Positions 17,340 to 24,654 of a DNA stretch of 64,000 bases are shown here, piece by piece; the stretch's first letter is position 1, and the number at the start of each line of letters is the position of its first letter. Position numbers and translations under genes: made by a program. The stretch is from the NCBI RefSeq assembly GCF_016773205.1, contig NZ_JAETWB010000013.1:59430-123429 (forward strand). Direction: 5' to 3'. The DNA comes from Belnapia arida (GTDB taxonomy: Bacteria > Pseudomonadota > Alphaproteobacteria > Acetobacterales > Acetobacteraceae). The notes under the pieces were generated by a model. It worked only from the letters and a program-made list of their open reading frames with translations. It was not told where the DNA came from and made no database searches.

Positions 17340-18609
17340 CTGCCATACGGGCCGCCTCGGCCGGTGTCGCGCGGCCGAGGACCACCTGCTGCACTGCATC
17401 GCCGATCTTCTCGCGCGCCTCGGGGATGCGGTCGGTCGGCGGCTGGAAGACGCCGCTGCCCTCGCGGCCGAGCTGCACCAGCGCCTCGGCCCAGGCGCGA
17501 CGGATGGGCAGTTCCGCCGTCCAGGCATCGAAGGCCGGCCCCTTGAAGACGGAGGCACGCGGCGGCGCGACGCCGGCCGAGACCAGCTTCGCCTGCGTCT
17601 CCTTCGAGGTCGCCCATTGCAGGAAGGTCCAGGCTGCCGCCTGCTTGCGCGAATGCGCGGAGATGGCGATGCCCCAGCCGATTGCCGCCGGCTTCGAGAT
17701 GCCGCTCTCTTTCCCCGGTGGCAGGATCTTCACGCCGAGGTCGTTCGCCCGGTTCGGGAAGCGCATGATGTTGGCGAACTCGTTGCTGCTCTCATGCACC
17801 ATGGCGACGCGGCCGGCGCCGAGCAGCTCGATCACCTGGGTGAAGGTGTGGTTCAGCGCGCCGGGCGGGCCGTATTCCTTCAGAAGGTTCGCATACATCT
17901 CGATCGCCTTGACGCTGCCCGGCTGCGACATGCCCGGCTTGCCGTCCGGCGTCGCCACCGAGCCGCCGAGATTGTTGACGAAGCCGACGAAGGCATAGGG
18001 GATCGCCGTGCGCAGCCCACGCGCCGCCCAGGGGATGATGCCCGGCTCGCGCGCCTTGATGACGGCGGCCGCCGCCGGGATGTCCTCGAGCGTGCGCGGC
18101 TCCGGGATGCCGAGCCGCTCAAACACGTCCCGGCGCCAGTAGAAGAGCGGCCCCTCCTGGTTGATCGGCACCGCGACCACCTGCCGGTCGAAGACATTCG
18201 CCCCCTGGATAGAGGGGGCGAAGTCCGTCGCCTCGTAGTCGGGCGCCGTGAGCGCAGGGTCCGCCAGCAGCGGCGCGAGGTCGGCATACCAACCCGCCTT
18301 GCGGAAGACCGGCCCCTCGCGGCTGGCCAGCGTCATGAACACGTCGAGCTCAGCCGAGCGCCCCTGCATGAAGGTCGTCAGCCGGGCGCGGAATTGCTCC
18401 TCGTTGAAGATCTCGATGCGGGTGCGGATGCCGGTGCGCGCGGTGAACTCGCCGGCCATGTCCCGCATCGCCTGCGACCAGGGATGGTTGTTGAACATCA
18501 GGGTGATGGTCTGGCCGTCCTGCCGGCGCCAGTCGAAGCCGCCCGATTGGGCGAAGGCGGGCGCCGCCGCGAGCGACAGGGCGCCACCGATGAGCTCGCG
18601 CCGCTTCAT
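17314..18609 (-). CDS. Sugar ABC transporter substrate-binding protein (SBP_bac_1)
   Basis: A 431-residue periplasmic binding protein. The signal peptide is MKRRELIGGALSLAAAPAFA. Downstream, LMFNNHPWSQAMRDMAGEFT and the VPINQEGPLFYWRRDVFERLG stretch are typical of cluster B sugar-binding proteins. It is the first gene of the minus-strand operon and is divergent from the DeoR-type regulator gene, with the operator-like sequence between them. Polyol- or sugar-binding is inferred from neighbours. Confidence 0.88.
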   Translation of the reverse strand: MKRRELIGGALSLAAAPAFAQSGGFDWRRQDGQTITLMFNNHPWSQAMRDMAGEFTARTGIRTRIEIFNEEQFRARLTTFMQGRSAELDVFMTLASREGPVFRKAGWYADLAPLLADPALTAPDYEATDFAPSIQGANVFDRQVVAVPINQEGPLFYWRRDVFERLGIPEPRTLEDIPAAAAVIKAREPGIIPWAARGLRTAIPYAFVGFVNNLGGSVATPDGKPGMSQPGSVKAIEMYANLLKEYGPPGALNHTFTQVIELLGAGRVAMVHESSNEFANIMRFPNRANDLGVKILPPGKESGISKPAAIGWGIAISAHSRKQAAAWTFLQWATSKETQAKLVSAGVAPPRASVFKGPAFDAWTAELPIRRAWAEALVQLGREGSGVFQPPTDRIPEAREKIGDAVQQVVLGRATPAEAARMADEELAKLQ

Positions 18610-18666
18610 GGCCTTCCTCCCAACCGTCTTTCTTGTGCCGGCGAGTGAAGCCGATCTATGTTCGCT

Positions 18667-18692
18667 TCCGCAAGCGGATTTTCGTTTTCGCA
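18667..18692. promoter_or_regulatory. Putative DeoR-family operator in the divergent spacer
   Basis: The 106-base spacer between the binding-protein gene and the regulator contains the inverted repeat TCCGC-AA-GCGGA (18667-18678) directly followed by TTTTCGTTTTCG (18679-18690 region). Repeats of the TTTCG kind are common in operators of DeoR/GlpR regulators. Position and motif fit autoregulation and control of the operon, but no binding evidence exists. Confidence 0.4.
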
Positions 18693-18715
18693 CCCGCACA
18701 CAAGACGGAGGAGCG

Positions 18716-19477
18716 ATGGGCGCCGACAGCCGCCATGCTGGGATTCTCGACGCGCTCCGCAGGCGCGGCGGCTATGCCGGCATCGAGGAGCTGGCGAGCG
18801 GCCTCGCGGTCACGCCCCAGACCATCCGACGCGACCTTTCGGAACTGGCCGGGAAGGGCCTGCTCCGGCGCCACCATGGCGGGGCGAGCCTGCCCTCCTC
18901 CATCGCCAATACCGACTACGCGGTGCGCCATGTCGAGAACAGCGCCGCCAAGCATCGCATCGCCCGTGCCGCCGCGGCGCTCATCCCCGACGGCTCCTCG
19001 CTCTTCCTCACCCTCGGCACCACCGTGGAGGCGACGGCGGAGGCGCTGGCCGCCACCCACCGCGACCTCCTCGTCGTCACCAACAGCAGCGCGGCCGCGC
19101 GCATCCTCGGCGCCACGCCGGGGATGAAGGTGCATCTGCTCGGCGGCGCCTGGCAGGCGCGAAACGGCGGCCTGACCGGCGCGACCGCGGCCGAGCTGGC
19201 CGGCCGCTGGCGCTGCGACACGCTCGTCACCGGTGTCGGCGCGATCGGCGAGGATGGTTGGCTGCTCGACTATCATGAGGACGAGGTGGCCGTGGCCCGC
19301 GCCATGCTGGCCGGTGCCGGCCGCTTGCTCATCGTCGCGGATGGCGCGAAATTCCGCCGCGCCGCCCCTTGCCGCGTCACCCGCCCCGGCCGCGGCGCGC
19401 TGCTGGTGACGGAGGATGTCCCCGCCGCAACGCAGAAGGCGCTGCGCGCGGCGGGCGTGGAGATCATCGCCGCATGA
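18716..19477 (+). CDS. DeoR/GlpR-family transcriptional regulator
   Basis: A 253-residue repressor. The N-terminal winged helix-turn-helix is GIEELASGLAVTPQTIRRDL followed by the wing RRHHGGA; the C-terminal effector domain has LFLTLGTTVEATAEAL (sugar-phosphate-binding loop) and the closing RLLIVADGAKFRR. These repressors usually respond to a phosphorylated sugar made by the pathway they control. It is divergent from the ABC importer operon and overlaps or abuts the mannitol-type dehydrogenase gene, so it probably controls both arms. The ribosome-binding site is GGAGGAG just upstream. Confidence 0.9.
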   Translation: MGADSRHAGILDALRRRGGYAGIEELASGLAVTPQTIRRDLSELAGKGLLRRHHGGASLPSSIANTDYAVRHVENSAAKHRIARAAAALIPDGSSLFLTLGTTVEATAEALAATHRDLLVVTNSSAAARILGATPGMKVHLLGGAWQARNGGLTGATAAELAGRWRCDTLVTGVGAIGEDGWLLDYHEDEVAVARAMLAGAGRLLIVADGAKFRRAAPCRVTRPGRGALLVTEDVPAATQKALRAAGVEIIAA

Positions 19478-19494
19478 CAGCAAAGGATGGCGCG

Positions 19495-20967
19495 ATGGAG
19501 CTGAACCGGGCGACCCTGCGCAGCCTCCCACCCGGGCTGCACATCCCCTCCTATGATCCGGCCGCCGTCACGGCCGGCATCGTCCATCTCGGCCCCGGCA
19601 ATTTCCATCGCGCCCATATGGCCCGCTACGCGCACGACCTGATGGAGCGCCGCGCCGACGCGCTCGCCTGGGGCATCCTCGGCGCCGGGCTGATGCCGCC
19701 CGACCGGCGGATCGTGGACGCCCTCGCGCCGCAGGACGGGCTTTACACCCTGCTCGAGCGCGGCGAGGGCGAGGAGTGCGCCACCGTCATCGGCTCGCTC
19801 GCAGAGGTGACCTTCGCCGGCGAATCCTCCGCAGCCCTGCTGCGGGCAATGGAGGCGCCCGCCATCCGCATCGTCAGCCTGACGGTGACGGAGAACGGCT
19901 ACTGCATCGACCGCGCCACCCGCCGCCTCGACCCCGCCAACCCACTGATCCAGGCGGACCTCGCCGCCCCCGAGGCGCCACGCTCCGCCATCGGCGTCAT
20001 CACGGAGGCGCTGCGCCGCCGCCGCCGGGCCGGCGCCGCCGCCTTCACCGTGATGTCCTGCGACAACCTCCAGCACAACGGCCAGGTGCTGCGCGACGCG
20101 GTGCTCGTCTTCGCCGCGCTGCGCGATCCCTCGCTCGCCCGCTGGATCGAGGACAAGGCCGCCTTCCCTTCCACCATGGTGGACCGCATCACTCCCGGCA
20201 CCACGGATGAGGACCGGCAGTCGCTCGAAGCCCGCCACGGCTTCCGCGACCGCTGGCCGGTGCCTTGCGAGACCTTCCACCAATGGGTGATCGAGGACCG
20301 CTTCGCCGCCGGCCGGCCGCCCTGGGAGGAGGTGGGCGCGCAGCTCGTGCCCGATGTCGGCCCCTACGAGTTCATGAAGCTGCGCCTGCTGAACGCCAGC
20401 CACCACACCATCGCCGGCCTCGGCGTGCTGCTGGGCCACGCCCATGTCTCCGACTGCATGGCCGATGCCGACCTCGCCGCGCTGATGCGCGCCGTCATGG
20501 ACCGCGAGACCGGCCCCACCGTGCCGCCCGTCCCCGGCATCGATCTCGACGCCTACAAGGACTCGGTCACCGCCCGCTTCGCCAACCCCGCCATCCGGGA
20601 CACGCCCGGGCGCATCGTCGCCGACGGCTCGCCCAACATCGTGCTGGAGCCGCTGCGCGACCGGCTGCGCGCCGGCCAGCCGGTGGACCTTCTCGCCCTC
20701 GCCGTCGCCGCCTGGATGCGCTGCGCCCGCGGCGAGGACGAGGCGGGCCGGCCGGTCGCCCTTCGCCACGCCCTTGCCCCGTTGCTGCGGGAGCGCGCGG
20801 CGGCGGGCGGCGCGGATCCGGGGCCGCTGCTCGCGGTCGAAGCCGTCTTCGGCGACCTCGCGGCGCAGCCCGCCTTCACTGGGCCGCTGCGTCGCTGGCT
20901 GCAATCCCTCTACGCCTCGGGCGCCCGCGCCACCCTCAGCGCGGCGCGCGAGCGCCTGGATTTCTGA
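19495..20967 (+). CDS. Mannitol dehydrogenase family polyol:NAD oxidoreductase
   Basis: A 490-residue long-chain polyol dehydrogenase (mannitol 2-dehydrogenase/fructuronate reductase family). The nucleotide-binding start is IVHLGPGNFHRAHMARY; the catalytic signature K-x5-N-x2-H is present as KLRLLNASHHTIAGLG. It oxidises a hexitol or reduces a ketose/uronate with NAD(H). The ATG at 19495 has an AAGGA ribosome-binding site; an earlier ATG at 19474 overlaps the regulator's stop (ATGA) and is an equally possible start adding seven residues. The last 32 bases overlap the convergent small membrane protein gene. Confidence 0.9.
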   Translation: MELNRATLRSLPPGLHIPSYDPAAVTAGIVHLGPGNFHRAHMARYAHDLMERRADALAWGILGAGLMPPDRRIVDALAPQDGLYTLLERGEGEECATVIGSLAEVTFAGESSAALLRAMEAPAIRIVSLTVTENGYCIDRATRRLDPANPLIQADLAAPEAPRSAIGVITEALRRRRRAGAAAFTVMSCDNLQHNGQVLRDAVLVFAALRDPSLARWIEDKAAFPSTMVDRITPGTTDEDRQSLEARHGFRDRWPVPCETFHQWVIEDRFAAGRPPWEEVGAQLVPDVGPYEFMKLRLLNASHHTIAGLGVLLGHAHVSDCMADADLAALMRAVMDRETGPTVPPVPGIDLDAYKDSVTARFANPAIRDTPGRIVADGSPNIVLEPLRDRLRAGQPVDLLALAVAAWMRCARGEDEAGRPVALRHALAPLLRERAAAGGADPGPLLAVEAVFGDLAAQPAFTGPLRRWLQSLYASGARATLSAARERLDF

Positions 20968-21127
20968 CCCGCCGCCCCGCCCACCAGGCGACGAGCAGCG
21001 GCAGCACCAGGGCCAGGCTGGCGACGGCGTCCCAGACGCCGTCCCTCATCAGCCCGCCCAGCAGCGCGACGGCGGAGAGCACCGCCAGCACCGCCGGGAT
21101 GCGCCACACCTGCGGCCGCGCCCTCAT
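20936..21127 (-). CDS. Small membrane protein of a siderophore-receptor operon
   Basis: A 63-residue protein with two transmembrane stretches (IPAVLAVLSAVALLGGLM and VASLALVLPLLVAWWAG) and a basic C-terminus. No known domain was recognised. The ATG at 21127 overlaps the stop of the PepSY-type gene (ATGA), which supports its reality. It probably assists the ferric reductase-like PepSY protein. The 3' end runs 32 bases into the convergent dehydrogenase gene. Confidence 0.65.
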   Translation of the reverse strand: MRARPQVWRIPAVLAVLSAVALLGGLMRDGVWDAVASLALVLPLLVAWWAGRRVRNPGARAPR

Positions 21128-22215
21128 GCCGCCGCCCCCCGCCGCCGGCGCCACCACAGCCACAGCCCGCTGCCGAGGACGACGATGGTGACGAGGTCGA
21201 GCACCGCCCACGCGATCTTCAGCGCCATCCCGCCATAGTCGCCGAAATGCAGCGGCTGCGAGACCAGCAGCGCCGTCACGTACCAGGGCGGGGCGCGCAG
21301 GTCGGTGAGCCGCCCGGTCTCGGCATCGACCAGTGCCGGGGTCAGCAGCCGGTGGGTAAGCGGCGTGTCGCCGCGCAGGAAGACGGCATAATGGTGCCCG
21401 CTCGAGAACATGGTCTGCGGCCAGGCGACAAAGAACGGTTTCCGGTCCGGCGCCGCGTCCCGCGCCGCCGCCACCGCCGCCTGCACCGAGCCCGGCTCCG
21501 CGACCGGCGGCTGCCCGCGCCAGGGTTCCACCATCTCGGCCAACTGGTCCGCCCGCCAGACCGCGAGCACCTGCTCCGCCAGGGTGTTGACGACGCCGGT
21601 CGCGCCGACCACCAGCACCCAGCTCAGCGTGACGATGCCGAGGATGTTGTGCAGGTCGAGCCAGCGCAGCCGCCCGCTCCGCCCGCTGCGCACGGTGCCG
21701 AATTCGCCATGCCGCGCGAAGGGGCCGTAGAGCACCGCGCCCGAAACGGTAGCAAGGACGAAGAGCAGCCCCATCGCGCCGAGGAAGAGCTTGCCGGGGA
21801 TGCCGGCGAAGAGGTCCGTGTGCAGCCGGAGCATCCAGTACATGAAGCCCTCGTCGCGCGGCTCGTCCAACACCAGGGCGGTGCGCGCATCGATCACCAC
21901 CGTACGCAGCTCCTGCGGCGGCGAGATCGGGGTTGGCGCCATGCTCAGGTAGAGGATGGCCGGATCGTCCTCCTCCCAGATCAGGTACTGCACCACCTCG
22001 CCCGGTCGCTGTGCCCGCGCCGCGGCGACGACGCGGTCAAGGTCGGCCATCGGCGTCCCCGGCGGCATGACGGGCGCTTCCACCTCCGCGCCGGTCAAGT
22101 GACCGATCTCGTGGTGGAAGATCAGCGGCAGCCCGGTCAGGCAGAGCAGCAGCAGGAAGACCGTGCAGACGAGGCTCGTCCAGGTATGCAGGCGGGACCA
22201 GGCGCGCAGGCTCAC
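21124..22215 (-). CDS. PepSY-associated transmembrane protein (iron-uptake type)
   Basis: A 363-residue inner-membrane protein with four transmembrane segments, the first at residues 11-33 preceded by the typical RLHTWTSL histidine-bearing helix start. LRLHTDLFAGIPGKLFLGAMG and LRWLDLHNILGIVTL are the paired heme- or metal-binding histidine regions of this family (PepSY_TM). Such proteins accompany TonB siderophore receptors and are thought to help release or reduce iron from siderophores. The GTG start at 22215 overlaps the receptor's stop codon (GTGA). Confidence 0.88.
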   Translation of the reverse strand: MSLRAWSRLHTWTSLVCTVFLLLLCLTGLPLIFHHEIGHLTGAEVEAPVMPPGTPMADLDRVVAAARAQRPGEVVQYLIWEEDDPAILYLSMAPTPISPPQELRTVVIDARTALVLDEPRDEGFMYWMLRLHTDLFAGIPGKLFLGAMGLLFVLATVSGAVLYGPFARHGEFGTVRSGRSGRLRWLDLHNILGIVTLSWVLVVGATGVVNTLAEQVLAVWRADQLAEMVEPWRGQPPVAEPGSVQAAVAAARDAAPDRKPFFVAWPQTMFSSGHHYAVFLRGDTPLTHRLLTPALVDAETGRLTDLRAPPWYVTALLVSQPLHFGDYGGMALKIAWAVLDLVTIVVLGSGLWLWWRRRRGAAA

Positions 22216-24368
22216 CAGCGCTTCACCAGGCTGGCGAGCACCGTGCGGCGGTTGCCGTAGAAGCAGGCCGTGTCGCTGGTGCAGCGCGCGACATAGGCGG
22301 TGTCGAACAGGTTGTTTGCGGTGACGGCGAGCTGCGCACCGGCGAGGCCGCTGCCGAAGCGCGAGAGATCGTAGCGCAGTGCCGCATCCACCAGCGTCAC
22401 CGAGGGAACGACGTTGTGCGCCGCATTGCCCGTCGTGCTGTTGCCGAGGAAGCGCAGCCCGGCACCGAGGCCGAGCCCCGCCAGCCGCCCGGCCTCCTCG
22501 CCGAAGCTCTGATCGGCATAGAGCCCGGCCCCCGTCGCCGGCACGCCGGCCGGGCGGTTGCCGCGCTCCTCCGGCGCGCCCTTGGTGATCTCCGCATCGA
22601 GCGCGGTGAAGGAGCCGATGAGGCTCAGCCCGCGCGGCAGCCGCGCCACGCCCTCGAGCTCCATGCCCCGCACCCGGATCTCGCCGCTCTGCACCTGGAA
22701 GAGCGGGCTGTTCGGGTCCGTCGTCAGGCTGTTCGTCTGGGTGATCTGGAAGAGCGAGGCCTGGACGAAGCTGTCCCGCCCCGGCGGCTGGTACTTGATG
22801 CCGATCTCGAACTGCTCGCCCTGGCGCGGCGTGAAGGCGCGGCCCGCCGCGCTCGTCCCCGGCGTCGGCAGGAAGGAGGTGGACCAGCTCGCATAGGGCG
22901 CGAAGCCGCCCGGCGCGAGGTAGACGAGGCCGACCCGCGCCGTCGTCGCCGTGTCGCTCTGCCGCTGCGTGCCGCCGCCGATGCGGTCGAGCGTGCTGCT
23001 CTCCACCCAGTCCTGCCGCACGCCCGCCGTCAACACCCAGCGCTCGCCGAGGCGAACCTGATCCTGGGCGTAGAGCCCGTATTGCGAGGTGTTCTGCCGC
23101 GTATTCGTCCCCGCCGCGGCGAGCGGCACCGGCGAGCCGTAGGCGGGGCGGAAGACGTCGAGGCTCGGCGCCCCGCCGAAGGCCTGCGGGTTGGAGATCC
23201 GCACCGTCGAATAGTCGAAGCCGGCCAGCAGACGGTGCCCCAGCGGCCCGGTCGTGAAGCGGAACTCCGCCTGGTTGTCCACCTGGAAGCGGTCGATATC
23301 CGGCGTCGAGAGGAAGCCGATGCGCCCGAGTGTCCGCTCGTCCGCCAGCAGCCCGATGCCGACGGTCTGCCGCCAATTGATCCCCGAATGCGCCCAGCGC
23401 ATGTTCTGCCGCAGCGTCACCGCGTCGCTCAGCCGCCGCTCGAATTCGCTGCCGATGCCCCATTGGGTGATGTCGTACTTGTCGAAGCCCGACTCGCCGA
23501 CGAAGCGCCGGGTCGGGATGCGGCCGAATGCCGTCTCCCGCACCGTGCCGAGATAGGGCAGGAACTGCGCGCCCTGGGTACGGTCGCGCTGGTAATAGGC
23601 GTGCAGCGTGAGCCGCGTATCCTCATCCGGCCGCCAGGTGAGGGCCGGGGCGATGAAGGCCCGGTCGTTGCCCACCTTGTCGATCTGGCTATCCGCCAGC
23701 CGCCCGAGCCCGGTCAGGCTGTAGGACCAGACGCCGTCCCGGTCGAGCGGCCCGCTGCTGGTGCCTGCCGCCTGCGCCCGGCCGAAATCGCCGGCAGTGA
23801 GGCGCATCTCGCCCTGCGGCGTCTGGGTCGGCCGGCGCGAAACCTGGTTGATGAGCCCGCCCGGTTGGATCTGCCCGTAGAGCACCGAGGCCGGGCCGCG
23901 GACGATCTCGAAGCGGTCGAGGCCATAGGGCTCGATGGACCCCGCCGCGAAGCCGACGCTGTAGCGAAGCCCGTCGAGGTAATAGCCGTTGTCCACCGCA
24001 TCGAAGCCGCGCAGCAGCAGGAAGTCGGCGCGCGGGTCGGGCCCGTAGCTCTCGGCCCGCAGCCCGGCCTGGTAGCGCACCGCCTCGCCGAGACTCTGGG
24101 CCTGGAGCGCGTCGATGGTGGCCCGCGGCACGACGGAGACGGATTGCGGCACCTCGGTCAGCCGGGAGGCGCCCTTGGTGCCTGCAGTCTCCTCGCTGGC
24201 GACGAAGCCGCGGGGGGGCTCGGTGGCGCCGAGCGCCGGCCGGCCGGAGATGGCGAGTTCCGGCAGCCGGACCGCCGCGTCATCGGCGCCCTGCGCCCAG
24301 GCGGGGCCAGCGAGGGCGAGGTGGGTCAGCCCAAGGCAGAGCAGGGGCAGGTGGCTGCGAGCGGACAA
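22212..24368 (-). CDS. TonB-dependent siderophore receptor (FhuA/FoxA class)
   Basis: A 718-residue outer-membrane receptor. Residues 1-27 form a signal peptide ending PAWAQ. The plug domain includes VPQSVSVVPRATIDALQAQS, LLLRGFDAVDNGYYLDGLRY and the RFEIVRGPASVLYGQIQPGG motif; a 22-strand barrel follows, ending in the expected aromatic residue (KRW). The TTG at 24368 is preferred: the only longer in-frame starts would read through the Fur-box-like promoter element at 24400-24425. It transports a ferric hydroxamate-type siderophore by class likeness. The two genes behind it overlap it in series. Confidence 0.87.
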   Translation of the reverse strand: MSARSHLPLLCLGLTHLALAGPAWAQGADDAAVRLPELAISGRPALGATEPPRGFVASEETAGTKGASRLTEVPQSVSVVPRATIDALQAQSLGEAVRYQAGLRAESYGPDPRADFLLLRGFDAVDNGYYLDGLRYSVGFAAGSIEPYGLDRFEIVRGPASVLYGQIQPGGLINQVSRRPTQTPQGEMRLTAGDFGRAQAAGTSSGPLDRDGVWSYSLTGLGRLADSQIDKVGNDRAFIAPALTWRPDEDTRLTLHAYYQRDRTQGAQFLPYLGTVRETAFGRIPTRRFVGESGFDKYDITQWGIGSEFERRLSDAVTLRQNMRWAHSGINWRQTVGIGLLADERTLGRIGFLSTPDIDRFQVDNQAEFRFTTGPLGHRLLAGFDYSTVRISNPQAFGGAPSLDVFRPAYGSPVPLAAAGTNTRQNTSQYGLYAQDQVRLGERWVLTAGVRQDWVESSTLDRIGGGTQRQSDTATTARVGLVYLAPGGFAPYASWSTSFLPTPGTSAAGRAFTPRQGEQFEIGIKYQPPGRDSFVQASLFQITQTNSLTTDPNSPLFQVQSGEIRVRGMELEGVARLPRGLSLIGSFTALDAEITKGAPEERGNRPAGVPATGAGLYADQSFGEEAGRLAGLGLGAGLRFLGNSTTGNAAHNVVPSVTLVDAALRYDLSRFGSGLAGAQLAVTANNLFDTAYVARCTSDTACFYGNRRTVLASLVKRW

Positions 24369-24399
24369 GGAACAACCCCCGAAATGGTTTGCAGCGCCA

Positions 24400-24425
24400 T
24401 TAATGAGAGCTATTCTTAATTGCAA
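24400..24425 (-). promoter_or_regulatory. Putative Fur box upstream of the siderophore receptor
   Basis: The stretch reads, on the minus strand, TTGCAATTAAGAATAG then CTCTCATTAA, an AT-rich imperfect dyad very close to Fur-box sequences seen before siderophore receptors (AAATGAGAATTATTCTCATT-like). It begins 31 bases upstream of the chosen start and is an AT-rich island in a GC-rich surrounding. It implies iron-repressed transcription of the receptor-PepSY-small protein operon. Confidence 0.6.
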
Positions 24426-24654
24426 GCGTCGCCGCACCGGCTGACAGAGCTGTCAGCCAAGCCGGACCCTCGGCACGCTCGGGCCCACCGCCCTATCTCG
24501 TTCAAGCCCGATCTAACTGCGGGATATTCGCTGCCGGCGGATGCACCATGCCAAGCTGGATGCCGTCGCCGCCCGGCCATCCATCCTCCTTTCGTGCGCG
24601 GCGCAAACCATATCGCTCAGGCAACCCGGGGCGCCGCTCCGGGTTGCACGGCCC

